From an uncultured Armatimonadota bacterium (GTDB lineage: Bacteria; Armatimonadota; Fimbriimonadia; Fimbriimonadales; Fimbriimonadaceae), in the NCBI GenBank assembly GCA_903833215.1, contig CAILEM010000008.1:1-64000 (forward strand): a stretch of DNA of 64,000 bases, given 5' to 3'. The position numbers and the translations under genes were made by a program. This document shows, in pieces, positions 50,406-59,234 of the stretch; position 1 is the first letter of the stretch; the number at the start of each line of letters is the position of its first letter. The notes beneath the pieces are model-generated. The model did not search any database. It was given only the letters and a program-made list of their open reading frames with translations, and had not been told where the DNA came from.

Positions 50406-51521
50406 TCACGTTCCTTCGCGCATCGCATCCACAACCATCCATCCCACAAGGCCACCGAGATAGACCAGGTTGCCGCCCCACAAGAAGGTTTGAGATGGCT
50501 GAATAGCTTTCGATGGGATGGAGGCAAGCGTCAAAACCAACGTCGTCGCCGAAACTCCGAGCATCAACCGGGTGGTTGAGAAATTGAAGGCTCGGAGTCC
50601 GAGCGCGATCAACACGTAAAGAACGGCAGACACCCAAAAATTAACGAGCGCGACGAGGCCCAGGATCGCTGTAGAACTCGCCTTGCCGGAAGTACTGCTC
50701 GCGATCGAGTCAAAGCGATCCAATAGATTCCCAACCGCAAGGGCGGCACCGGTAGCGATCCCCGCCAAAAACAGACCGACCCACATGCCTGAAGTCCACG
50801 ACGAGACAAAGGGGAATCGCGAGGCCACGGCTGACTCGGGGCTGAGAGCCACATAGAGACCGGCAAGGAGGACGAACCCACCACCCACAACGGGCCCCGC
50901 CGTGCTCTTGTCCTCTGACTCCAACCGCATGCTTCCGTGCTTGCTCACAACTCGGGAATTGGTCAGCAGTTGCTCATAACGTCTTTGGTAAACCGGATTC
51001 GTTGGATCCATTTGCGCGGCGTAGGCATACATCGTTCCCGCTTCGTTGACATAACCGCGACCCCGCAGAATGTCAGCCAAGACCGCGTACGGGATCGCCT
51101 GCCGGGGGTCAATCTGCATGATCGCGTACGCCAACTTCTCGGCTTCATTGTGGCGTCCGCTTCCATAGAGAGTTTGGAGCCGAACGACTTCTTCCTTGAC
51201 GGACGCCCCCGACGGTGTTGCCTTGCGTTCGGCCTGGACCTGGGCCCGTTCTGCTTGTCGTCGCTCGGCAGCCTCCCGCTTCTCTTTGTCTTCCTGAGCG
51301 CGGCGCTTGATCGACTCAAGCTGCGCGTCGTAACGGGCTTTCGCCACGGGGTCTGACAGGACTTCGTATGCTTCCCTAACCTTCTGAAAGATCGCCTTGG
51401 ATGCGGGGTCTTTCGATCGATCAGGGTGATGTTGAAGCACGAGCTTCCGGTAGGCAGATCGAATCTCCGATTTGGTTGCCTCCGGCTTAAGCCCCAAATC
51501 TTCGTAAAATCGCGGTGTCAT
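50406..51521 (-). CDS. J-domain protein with TPR-like region and membrane segments
   Basis: A 371-residue DnaJ-domain protein. The J domain (1-70) has the HPD motif in LQHHPDRSKDP, so it can stimulate an Hsp70. A charged coiled coil (75-105) and a TPR-like helical pair (110-180, RHNEAEKLAYAIMQIDP) follow, then five hydrophobic helices (about 210-365). It lacks the Gly/Phe and zinc regions of true DnaJ, so it is a specialised membrane co-chaperone. It follows gspF by 13 bases in the same operon, which hints at a role in the secretion/pilus system, but this is inference. Confidence 0.85.
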   Translation of the reverse strand: MTPRFYEDLGLKPEATKSEIRSAYRKLVLQHHPDRSKDPASKAIFQKVREAYEVLSDPVAKARYDAQLESIKRRAQEDKEKREAAERRQAERAQVQAERKATPSGASVKEEVVRLQTLYGSGRHNEAEKLAYAIMQIDPRQAIPYAVLADILRGRGYVNEAGTMYAYAAQMDPTNPVYQRRYEQLLTNSRVVSKHGSMRLESEDKSTAGPVVGGGFVLLAGLYVALSPESAVASRFPFVSSWTSGMWVGLFLAGIATGAALAVGNLLDRFDSIASSTSGKASSTAILGLVALVNFWVSAVLYVLIALGLRAFNFSTTRLMLGVSATTLVLTLASIPSKAIQPSQTFLWGGNLVYLGGLVGWMVVDAMREGT

Positions 51522-51534
51522 CTGCCCAGGTTCG

Positions 51535-52827
51535 CTAGATCTTGAGTGACTGGCCGTATCCCGTCCAGAAATTGATGACGATCATTCCAATATAAATGCA
51601 CACCATCAAGGTGAGTACCACGCCGACGATTTTCGCAAGCTGGGTGGCCTTTGTCTCCGATTCCCCTTCGTAGAAATCGGCCATTTTATCGACCATTTTG
51701 TCGAGGTTTCCTGTGGTTTCGCCGGTGGATACCATGTTCAAAACAATCGGGGAGAAGGCGCCGGTTGAGGTCAACGTGTCGGAGATTCCGGCGCCCGCCT
51801 CAAGTTGCTGCGGGGCTGGGGCGACTTTCGTGCGCAGCCACTCGTTTCCACAGGCATCGGCGGCAAGCGCGACGGACCGCGTCATAGGAACGCCACCGCG
51901 ATGGAGGGCACCTAACGCTCGCCCAAATCGAGCCATCGCCATCTCGCGCATGATGGTGCCAAGGTAAGGCACATTGCTGATCACCGCATCGTAGTTGTAT
52001 TTCACGCGGGCATTTGCGAGCCCCACTCGTGAAAACAGGAACCAAGTAATCAAAATCGGGGTGAGGACAACCCACGTTGCCGGTTCGGTCAGGGGCGACC
52101 AGAGCTTCATCGTGCCGTTAAATGCGGCGATGATGTAGTTCGCGACAATAATGATCACTACGGAGAGGGCTAATTCCAGTTTTGGATAGAAAGTGACCCG
52201 CTTATAGAGGTTACGAAGCGCGATATCGCGTTCGAGATAGTCGGCGATGGTCCCTAGCGCCTGGTCGAGAAAGCCACCCTCCTCGCCCGCACGCAGCAGG
52301 CTAAGCATGACGGGGCTAAATACTTCGGGATATCGTTGCAGCCCAGCACTCATGGGGCGACCGGCTTCCACGTGACCCTTTAGTTCCCAAATGATCTGCT
52401 TCAGCTTTGGATCTTGGGCCTGCCCAGCGAGCGTATCCAGCGACTGAACGAAAGGGACCCCGGCATCGAGCATCGTTGAAAGTTGCCGAAAGAAGAAGAG
52501 CAAGTGCTTGAGCGAGACCTGCCCGACAAGCGGGCCAACAACACTGGTGGCGATGTAAGAGCGCTGCTCCACTTCTGGACCTACCATGTGGCTTGGCATG
52601 GGCGCCGCGCTGGCCGACTCTTGGGATCTACTTGTTTCCACTTTCCGCTCGGCATTCGTAGCGGTTCCCGAGAGCGGATCGTGCGGATTAAACGCGATGC
52701 CGATATTTTGAACTTGGAGTCCTTTACTGTTGAGTTCCGCCGCGGCTTGGTCAAGCGAAATGCCAAAGAGGACACCTCTGACGGGCTCACCCTGGCTATT
52801 AACGGCTTGATACTCGAATGTTGGCAT
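51535..52827 (-). CDS. Type II secretion / type IV pilus inner-membrane protein (GspF/PilC family), copy 1
   Basis: A 430-residue polytopic platform protein. The N-terminal MPTFEYQAVNSQGEPVRGV domain and a ~90-residue linker precede two GspF domains. Each domain carries the family signature: LRAGEEGGFLDQALGTIADYLERD and VSTGETTGNLDKMVDKMADFYEGE. Hydrophobic helices lie near 230-250, 260-280 and 400-425. It acts with a GspE/PilB ATPase in pilus or pseudopilus assembly; none is in the window. A second copy lies upstream with dinB between them. Confidence 0.93.
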   Translation of the reverse strand: MPTFEYQAVNSQGEPVRGVLFGISLDQAAAELNSKGLQVQNIGIAFNPHDPLSGTATNAERKVETSRSQESASAAPMPSHMVGPEVEQRSYIATSVVGPLVGQVSLKHLLFFFRQLSTMLDAGVPFVQSLDTLAGQAQDPKLKQIIWELKGHVEAGRPMSAGLQRYPEVFSPVMLSLLRAGEEGGFLDQALGTIADYLERDIALRNLYKRVTFYPKLELALSVVIIIVANYIIAAFNGTMKLWSPLTEPATWVVLTPILITWFLFSRVGLANARVKYNYDAVISNVPYLGTIMREMAMARFGRALGALHRGGVPMTRSVALAADACGNEWLRTKVAPAPQQLEAGAGISDTLTSTGAFSPIVLNMVSTGETTGNLDKMVDKMADFYEGESETKATQLAKIVGVVLTLMVCIYIGMIVINFWTGYGQSLKI

Positions 52828-52897
52828 GCTTAGAACACGGTTGATGAACCCAAAGATTGTGGTTAGGACTCAGTACGGCGTAAAAGAGTTCAGTGGT

Positions 52898-53350
52898 TCA
52901 GCTTCTGGGCTGGGTCTCAAGCATAAACCACATCAAATCGGTCTCGGGGAATTGCTCGTCACCTTTGGCGAGCAGGAGACCTCTGATTTCACCCCGGTGA
53001 TAGGTACCGTGGTTGATGACATGGCGGATAACCTGGCTCACCGCCATCTTCATGGTATCCCCGTTGAGGCGTCTGTACTCGATGACTGGATCATGACGCA
53101 TCGAAAAGAGGAGGTCTTGCCATTCCGAACACAGATCAATGATGGCGTCCTCTGTGAGACTACAGACAGGCATTTGTGACGGGGACTCACCCATCGTCCG
53201 AAGTGCCCACATCTTTTGTGCGGAAAGGATATGGCCCAGAATCGCTTGTTCGGTATCTGCGTTGTCTTTTTCAGCGAGACATTTGAGCCACTTGATATTG
53301 GCCCAAGCGTCGTACTCGAATCCTTCTGCCAGTTCGCTCCAATCTGCCAT
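52898..53350 (-). CDS. DinB-family protein
   Basis: A 150-residue four-helix DinB/YfiT-like protein. The metal-binding histidine pattern of the family is visible: LGHILSAQKMWALR near residue 40, and VIRHVINHGTYHRGEI near residue 115. Members include thiol transferases and other metal-dependent enzymes, so the substrate is open. It lies between two gspF genes on the same strand (26 bases from the upstream gene, 70 from the next), with no obvious link to secretion. Confidence 0.88.
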   Translation of the reverse strand: MADWSELAEGFEYDAWANIKWLKCLAEKDNADTEQAILGHILSAQKMWALRTMGESPSQMPVCSLTEDAIIDLCSEWQDLLFSMRHDPVIEYRRLNGDTMKMAVSQVIRHVINHGTYHRGEIRGLLLAKGDEQFPETDLMWFMLETQPRS

Positions 53351-53376
53351 CGCAAGAGATTACCTATGCTGAAAAC

Positions 53377-54720
53377 TTAGGAACCGAGGATAGTCTTGAT
53401 CAGGCCATCGTAGTATTTCACGAGCAGCCATGCCGATATGATCAGGATGAGAACACCGAAGATGATGTAGAGCCCGAAGCTGGATCGGACGACCGCCGTC
53501 GCATTCTGCGCCTGGTATTCGGCGTCACTCGCCTTGTGAACGCTTTCTAGTGCGCGAGGCACGTCTCCCGTGATCTCCCCAGTCTCGACAATGGAACCGT
53601 ACTCGAATGGCAACAGGTTCGTTTTGCGGAGGGCGGTGGAGAGCTTGTCCGACTCCTTCATCTGCTGGCCCTGAACTTCGAGATCCTTTCGGATCGCAAG
53701 ATTGGGTACCGATTGAAGGGCGAGTAGGAAGGTGTTCTGAGGAGATAGCCCACCACGGCTGATCATCGTCATCGCCCAAGTGAATCGGGCCATCGCTTCG
53801 GCTCTCGCCCGGTTTCCGATAACCGGGGTGCGCATGATGACCTTGTGTCGGAATTCGCGCATCTTCATGGAGTTGAACCACGCCCAGAATCCGTACAGGG
53901 AGGCGAAGACAACCAACGAAATCGGCAGGTCTTTCAGGAAGCTTCCCATGACTGCCGAACCCAGGGTTTTGGCGACAGGCAGAGAGCCACCCGCATCATC
54001 TTGGAGCTTGATGGATTTCAGGCTTCCTTCAACGACCCCGAGCACGAAGGGCGTCGAGACCACGATCCCGACGAACATGAACAGGAAATAAAAGAGTCGG
54101 CGGCGGAGGTGGTGGGAGGCGCCCATCTTGGCCGCGATCTCATCCATCGCCTCGGGCAAGAAGCCAGCCGTCTCGCCTGCACGCATGACACCAATCACGT
54201 CGGGCGGATACAGATAGGGATAAGCCTCGAATGCATCGCTGAGTCTGCCTCCCTCCGATACGACTTGCGCGGCATGCTGCATCGAGGCGTGATACAGGGC
54301 TGGAGTTCGGTTGACAAGGTCGTTGAGAGCTTGAGCGGGGTTGATTCCACTTCGTAGATAGCTGCCAAGCTGGGTGAACAGGAAGAAGAGATGCTTGTCC
54401 TTTCCCGGCTTGGTCTTGATTCCGCTGGGTTTTGAACCCGAACCAGTAATTGCATTCACCTGAACCGCAGATGCGATCTCGGGCGGTCGTAACGGACGCG
54501 GGGCAAATGTGGGTGAGGGCCTGGGAACTGGCACCGCGGGTCGCTGTACTGCTGGAGGTCGGGCTGGTTTGGATGCCACTGACCCTTGTTCGTGGATCGC
54601 CGTAACCGCGTATCCCGCGTTGGTCAGCGCGAGGCGTGCCGCATTAGAGTCGGTCGCTTGGAGGGTTCCCTCCAAGACTTGCCCTTGGCTATTCGATACT
54701 TGATATTGGTAGAAGGGCAT
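53377..54720 (-). CDS. Type II secretion / type IV pilus inner-membrane protein (GspF/PilC family), copy 2
   Basis: A 447-residue GspF/PilC paralogue. The short N-terminal domain (MPFYQYQVSNSQGQVLEGTLQ) and a long Pro-rich linker (about 50-95, VQRPAVPVPRPSPTFAPRP) precede two GspF domains with VMRAGETAGFLPEAMDEI and IVETGEITGDVPRALESVHKA. Hydrophobic helices are near 210-235, 260-280 and 415-440. Its 5' end overlaps folK by 32 bases. The divergence from copy 1 suggests two separate assembly platforms or a hetero-oligomer. Confidence 0.92.
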   Translation of the reverse strand: MPFYQYQVSNSQGQVLEGTLQATDSNAARLALTNAGYAVTAIHEQGSVASKPARPPAVQRPAVPVPRPSPTFAPRPLRPPEIASAVQVNAITGSGSKPSGIKTKPGKDKHLFFLFTQLGSYLRSGINPAQALNDLVNRTPALYHASMQHAAQVVSEGGRLSDAFEAYPYLYPPDVIGVMRAGETAGFLPEAMDEIAAKMGASHHLRRRLFYFLFMFVGIVVSTPFVLGVVEGSLKSIKLQDDAGGSLPVAKTLGSAVMGSFLKDLPISLVVFASLYGFWAWFNSMKMREFRHKVIMRTPVIGNRARAEAMARFTWAMTMISRGGLSPQNTFLLALQSVPNLAIRKDLEVQGQQMKESDKLSTALRKTNLLPFEYGSIVETGEITGDVPRALESVHKASDAEYQAQNATAVVRSSFGLYIIFGVLILIISAWLLVKYYDGLIKTILGS

Positions 54721-55213
54721 GCTCTAGTTTCTTGACGCTTTGGCTTTGGTGTTCCGTTTGACCCAAAAGCACAGATACGAGACCAATTCCAGGAAACTCG
54801 AATGTGGGCGCGACATCATAGACCGGCTGAAGGACAAATCGCCGCTCCCCGACTCTAGGATGCGGCACTCTCAGTCGGAGTTCCTCGCCCTCTGAATAAG
54901 AGTACGCCAGTCGTCCGTACGCGATGAGGTCGAGGTCGATTTCGCGCGGACCATTTGTTTTTCGCTTTTCTCTGCCGATGACGCGTTCGAGTTCCTTGAG
55001 AGTCATCAGCAACGCCATCGGGCTCATGTCGGTGAGGGCAAGTATCGCGGCGTTGAGAAATACCGGTTGGTCTTCCACATACATCGGTGCGGTTTCGTAG
55101 ATTGGGCTTGCCGCGACGAGTTTCATCGCCTCGCTGAGGCGGGCGGTGGCCTCGCGCAAGTTGGCAATACTATCGCCAACATTCGACCCCAAGGCAATCA
55201 AAACCTCTACCAC
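54689..55213 (-). CDS. folK: 2-amino-4-hydroxy-6-hydroxymethyldihydropteridine pyrophosphokinase
   Basis: Folate-pathway HPPK, 174 residues, transferring pyrophosphate from ATP to the pterin. Conserved features are IALGSNVGDSIANL, FLNAAILALTD, the catalytic loop with LERVIGREKRKTNGPREIDLDLIAYG, and the final VPHPRVGERRFVLQPVYD. The start is GTG at 55213. It is first in the folK-gspF-dinB-gspF-dnaJ run. No folP or folB is adjacent. Confidence 0.95.
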   Translation of the reverse strand: MVEVLIALGSNVGDSIANLREATARLSEAMKLVAASPIYETAPMYVEDQPVFLNAAILALTDMSPMALLMTLKELERVIGREKRKTNGPREIDLDLIAYGRLAYSYSEGEELRLRVPHPRVGERRFVLQPVYDVAPTFEFPGIGLVSVLLGQTEHQSQSVKKLEHALLPISSIE

Positions 55214-55301
55214 CCAACCGGTGTACCACTTTGCTGAACACTTCGGCGTCTACGACTGGCAATTAGTGTGCCGAATCAGCCACAATTTAGGCTCCCTGAA
55301 T

Positions 55302-55378
55302 GGCGGGTATAGCTCAGGGGTTAGAGCGCCTGACTGTGGCTCAGGAGGCCGTGGGTTCAAGACCCATTACCCGCCCCA
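55302..55378 (+). tRNA. tRNA-His (anticodon GTG)
   Basis: Full cloverleaf: extra 5' G (G-1) opposite C73, acceptor GCGGGTA/TACCCGC, D-arm GCTC/GAGC, anticodon stem CCTGA/TCAGG with loop CTGTGGC (GTG), T-arm with GGGTTCAAGACCC, encoded CCA. Confidence 0.97.
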
Positions 55379-55390
55379 TCTCCCCCTTGT

Positions 55391-55414
55391 GACCTTAGTG
55401 AGCTAAGGTCTTTT
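55391..55414 (+). terminator. Terminator of tRNA-His
   Basis: GACCTTAG-TGAG-CTAAGGTC hairpin followed by TTTT, 12 bases after the tRNA 3' end. Confidence 0.8.
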
Positions 55415-55911
55415 CATATTCTTCGGGTGAATTTCGAGTGGAATCCCGGAAAGCTCCGGGGGCCACATGGAGCAACAGCTGAAACAGCAGATCAAAGCTG
55501 GGCCAGCTTGCATTCAGCCGCGTTTTCCGTTGGACAGGGCAACCCAAAACACACGCCACGACCAAGTCTCCACTGGATGCATGCCGTCTTTTCGAAAGAC
55601 AAATTTGCATTTTAGGTTGTTGGTATAGACATCAGGCTCGCCAAGCGACCGGTCGTTGAGTTCCGTCAGGTGCGACAGACTCTCCCGTAGGAAACCAGCA
55701 GCGCCTCTTGATTTCCTCACAGAAATAGTGCGCTCCAGTCCATCCTCCCCAGCACAGTAATCTCGACCTTATCCAGATCCGCAAAGCGTAACCCAAGTGC
55801 TTGTGCGTGCCAATTCCCCGCACGCACCCTTTGAACTGTAGCCCCGGTTAGGGTAGGGGCTTGACTGGGCTACTCGGCCTAAGCGGTTAGTGGGCTCGTC
55901 GCGATTACGTT
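55415..55911 (-). pseudogene. Intergenic region with a possible coding remnant
   Basis: No intact gene is convincing here. On the minus strand, frame fragments read plausibly as one protein broken by a frame change near 55735: a stretch with ADLDKVEITVLGRMDW continues in another frame as VRKSRGAAGFLRESLSHLTE through FVFRKDGMHPVETWSW and stops at 55514. This could be an eroded gene or chance. I do not recognise the family. The rest of the region shows nothing. Confidence 0.25.
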
Positions 55912-57000
55912 CTACTTCTTGGATTTCAGGTCCTTCGAACTAGCGACGGCTAGGACGCGGCCCTCGTTTCCGACCGCACAGTAAAAGTGATACACCACAC
56001 CCTTCCACTTCACAACCCAGGGCTTATGGGCGTAGGTGGAGTCGAATGGCTCTGATGGTGCGATGAGGTGGGGGCCGGTCCACTTGGTCCAGTGCGCGAG
56101 GTCGTAGGAGCAGGCGAAGGTGTCGAACGCACCCGGTTTCCAGAATGCGCCAAAGTAGAACATCACCCAGACGTCGCCGACCTTGACGATTTGCGGGTCT
56201 CCGCTAATGCCGGACTCGTGCTCTTCACCATTGGCGACCACGGGCTTGGTTCCTAGGCGCGTCCACTTGACCATGTCGCGTGAAACTGCCATCCCTATGC
56301 GTTCGTAGCCGCCCGTTGCCTTTCCGTTGTAGAACATCACGAACGGCCAGCCTAGGGCTTTCGACTTGTCGCGGATGATCTGACTCTTATAGAGGGTCAT
56401 TTTCTCAAACGGGCGCACGTCGGACTGTTGAATGCTGAGTACGGGATTGCCTGCGAACCTGTCCCACTCACGGACGGCAGTCGGGTCGTCGGTTGTTGCC
56501 ATACCGATGGAGAGTGGATCGGGTTCGTACCCTTGCTGGTCGCCACCGATGTAGGAGGCCCAATACTTGCCGCGAAACTTCTCAAGCCGGTGCGATCCAT
56601 CCCAATTCGGGTCGCAAAGGGCGATGCCTGCATCGGCTTGCCAAGCGTCCCACTGCCCGGGTTTGGTGAAAGAAAGGACGCGTCCCAGCTTCTGCCAGTG
56701 AAGCAGGTCGGTGCTTCGGGCAAGGTATGTCTGGTACCCCTTTTCGTTGACCGAAGCGATGTACATCATGTACCAGGCTTGCCCGCTCCGAAAGATGCTG
56801 GCGCAGTCGACCAGTTCATTGGGATGATCGCCCTTCAGGATAACGCCGTACTTGAATGGGGTCTTCACCTCGTCATAGATGCGCTGCATGACCTGGGGCT
56901 CCACTGTGGTTTGAGCTCGGATTGGCATGGTTCCGACGGACAGCAGGAGGATTGGCATCATCAGCCCGATTATGGATCGGTTACGCCCCCGAACTTTCAC
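55912..57000 (-). CDS. Secreted five-bladed beta-propeller glycosidase (GH43/GH32-like)
   Basis: A 362-residue exported protein (signal peptide near 8-29, LMMPILLLSVGTMPIRA). The body repeats propeller blades: WYMMYIASVNEKGYQTYLARSTDLLHWQKLG, FRGKYWASYIGGDQQGYEP, GWPFVMFYNGKATGGYERIGMAVSRDMVKW and VWVMFYFGAFWKPGAFDTF. The 'S.DL.HW' pattern is typical of GH43, GH32 and GH130 clan proteins. Candidate acidic catalytic residues are in WDAWQADAG and SGDPQIV, but the family within the clan is not certain. It follows on the same strand 266 bases after the 57-59 kb unknown gene. Confidence 0.8.
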   Translation of the reverse strand: MKVRGRNRSIIGLMMPILLLSVGTMPIRAQTTVEPQVMQRIYDEVKTPFKYGVILKGDHPNELVDCASIFRSGQAWYMMYIASVNEKGYQTYLARSTDLLHWQKLGRVLSFTKPGQWDAWQADAGIALCDPNWDGSHRLEKFRGKYWASYIGGDQQGYEPDPLSIGMATTDDPTAVREWDRFAGNPVLSIQQSDVRPFEKMTLYKSQIIRDKSKALGWPFVMFYNGKATGGYERIGMAVSRDMVKWTRLGTKPVVANGEEHESGISGDPQIVKVGDVWVMFYFGAFWKPGAFDTFACSYDLAHWTKWTGPHLIAPSEPFDSTYAHKPWVVKWKGVVYHFYCAVGNEGRVLAVASSKDLKSKK

Positions 57001-57266
57001 CCTTCAAATCATCTGGCGTTAAACTCAAGCGCTATTTCGGGTAATACGACACGCCATTTAGCCCTTTTGAACCTTTAGAGCGATTCGGCCCACCAGACTT
57101 ACGCCATTATATTCACAAAACTCAGCGTCAAATATCTCGCAAAGTGACACAGAATGCCACGGTATTGTCGGAAACTAACACACAGACGTTGAGTAACCAG
57201 GTAATTCGAGTCTAATGTGCCGGACCGTCCTAAGGAGGGCCCCAGGGGTTCGATTTGCAGGTCAGC

Positions 57267-59144
57267 CTACTTGCGATCACCCTCCGGCAGCTTCACCACC
57301 ATGATGTGCTGGCTGATGGGTCTGGCTTCTACTTCGAAGGCTTTCACATCTCCCAGGGCGATCATGTCGCCTTCGGTTTCGGTGGCGTCGCGGTCGAGGT
57401 CGTAGCAGACTCTTAGGCGGGGCTCGTTGCCAACTTGGCTTAGCGATGTCAGCTGAAGCAGGATGCGCTTGCCCGATTTCATTCGGGCGAAAACCCGTGT
57501 CTGCTTTTCTTTGAGGTCGGCTTTGATTCCGAGTTTTTCAATCCACTGGTTGCCGTGGTTGCGGTAGCGAACCCGCACCTCGTTGCCGACTTCCAGGGTG
57601 TAAACGCGGAACTCGTCGCCCTGGGGCTTGATGTCGGCCGGGTCGGGTTTGTATTCGACGACTTTCTTGTATGGACCGGAGGCGCACTCAATATGAATCT
57701 GAGCGCAGGTTGCTTCAGGAGCAAGGGCGATGGGGAGATCGTATGCTGGCTGCAAACTGCGTAACTCGGGGCCGGTGCTGTAGAACTGGGGCGTAAGATT
57801 CCAGCTTGCATGGAGTCCGGTGCCAGGAATTTCGGAGTCAGAACCAAAGACGCGGATACGGCCTTGCGGCTTCGGGTCGGTGGATGAGCCAAGACCGAGT
57901 TTCATCACCGCAACCCAAGGTCGCTTGAGTTCCTTCGGTGGGTTCTGATTGGACTGATAGTCGTATCGGGGCTGCCCGACATTGTTGTAATTCATCGGAT
58001 GGTCCTTCCAAACATTCCCGCCCACGGTATAGACGGTTTTAGTGACATACCGCTCCTTGTTCCAATCCTGAGTGCCAGGACCGGTCTCGATCAGGGCAAC
58101 AAGCTCCACCGTAATTCCACCCACCTGGACCTTTTTCGTTGGTTGCTCTTCGCCAAAGACTGCGTTGCTCCAAAGGCTCTTGTCGGGGTCGAAGTGAATC
58201 TTGTTGAATTCGATATAGACGATAGGTCGAGATTGAACTTCAAAGGAAGCGATCTTTTTGAGGACGTACATCGGAATCGTGGCCCGATTTTGAGCTGAAT
58301 AAATCGGAACGGGTTTGCCATCCTTTTCAAAGGCCAGGAGCCGGATCTCCTCATTTTTGGGCTCGACGGGTGATTGGACCTCAACTTCCAAAGCGTCGAT
58401 ATTCTTCGAATGGGCAAATACGATTCCTTTACCATTCAGGTCATCCATGGGGGAATGGATGACATTGGCGGTTCCCCAATCTCCGTGCGCCAACACCTTG
58501 CCCGTGTATGGAGGGCTGGTGAGTTCGTTCTTACTGGCTCCCAAGGGATTCCAATCGCCGGTCGCCAATCCCACTCGGTAAGTATCTTCCTTGAGATTGT
58601 CAACATAAAGCCTCACGTGCCTCTCGGTCGGAAACTGGCCTATCTGAATAGCTTCGCCCGGATCCCAACCGTGGAAGGGCTGATCCTTCGGGCTTAGGCC
58701 GGGCAACGCTGTATTTGGGGCGTATCCACTGATGTTTCCTTGGAGCGGAAAATGGGACGCCGTGACCTTGAAAACCAATTCGCGGATTCGCCCGTCGGTG
58801 GCTTTCGGTTGATCTGGCTGTTGATAGCTCGTTGTGTCGAGTACCTCAGCGAGGGGACCACCGTTAGGAGACCACCAATGCTCACGATTCATCGTGTTGC
58901 CTTTGCTGACGGCCAGGAGCTGCACCGTCACTTCGTCCTGGGTCGTCGCGCTCCAGTCTCGGGCGACCAGGATGTTTTTCGGGGTTGTGAGCGATCCTTT
59001 CGATGCGGTGACCGCGTGGGTGTTGGGATGGTCGGGATAGTCCCAACTTGCAATAGGTGCGTGAGGCCCTTGGTGCAAACCAAAGCCCACTGCCGCCGCC
59101 AACACACAACAAGCTCCGAGAACACTGAGAACGGCCCGACTCAT
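57267..59144 (-). CDS. Secreted protein of unknown function
   Basis: A 625-residue exported protein (hydrophobic segment about 4-25, AVLSVLGACCVLAAAVGFGL). The rest is predominantly beta-strand with no catalytic motif I can name: repeated DEVTVQLLAVSKGN, EEIRLLAFEKDGKPVPIYSA, GITVELVALIETG and EFRVYTLEVGNEVRVRYRNHG. The repeating 'VxLLAv.....' strands resemble surface proteins of related bacteria that carry duplicated beta-sandwich domains. It is divergent from the second GH3 gene with 90 bases between them. Function unknown. Confidence 0.65.
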   Translation of the reverse strand: MSRAVLSVLGACCVLAAAVGFGLHQGPHAPIASWDYPDHPNTHAVTASKGSLTTPKNILVARDWSATTQDEVTVQLLAVSKGNTMNREHWWSPNGGPLAEVLDTTSYQQPDQPKATDGRIRELVFKVTASHFPLQGNISGYAPNTALPGLSPKDQPFHGWDPGEAIQIGQFPTERHVRLYVDNLKEDTYRVGLATGDWNPLGASKNELTSPPYTGKVLAHGDWGTANVIHSPMDDLNGKGIVFAHSKNIDALEVEVQSPVEPKNEEIRLLAFEKDGKPVPIYSAQNRATIPMYVLKKIASFEVQSRPIVYIEFNKIHFDPDKSLWSNAVFGEEQPTKKVQVGGITVELVALIETGPGTQDWNKERYVTKTVYTVGGNVWKDHPMNYNNVGQPRYDYQSNQNPPKELKRPWVAVMKLGLGSSTDPKPQGRIRVFGSDSEIPGTGLHASWNLTPQFYSTGPELRSLQPAYDLPIALAPEATCAQIHIECASGPYKKVVEYKPDPADIKPQGDEFRVYTLEVGNEVRVRYRNHGNQWIEKLGIKADLKEKQTRVFARMKSGKRILLQLTSLSQVGNEPRLRVCYDLDRDATETEGDMIALGDVKAFEVEARPISQHIMVVKLPEGDRK

Positions 59145-59234
59145 ACTAACTCTCCACTCGCCAACTTACAGCTTATTATCTGAGTGGCGTACAGCATTAC
59201 GAATGTTCAATCCGGCTAACATTCTTTTACGAAA

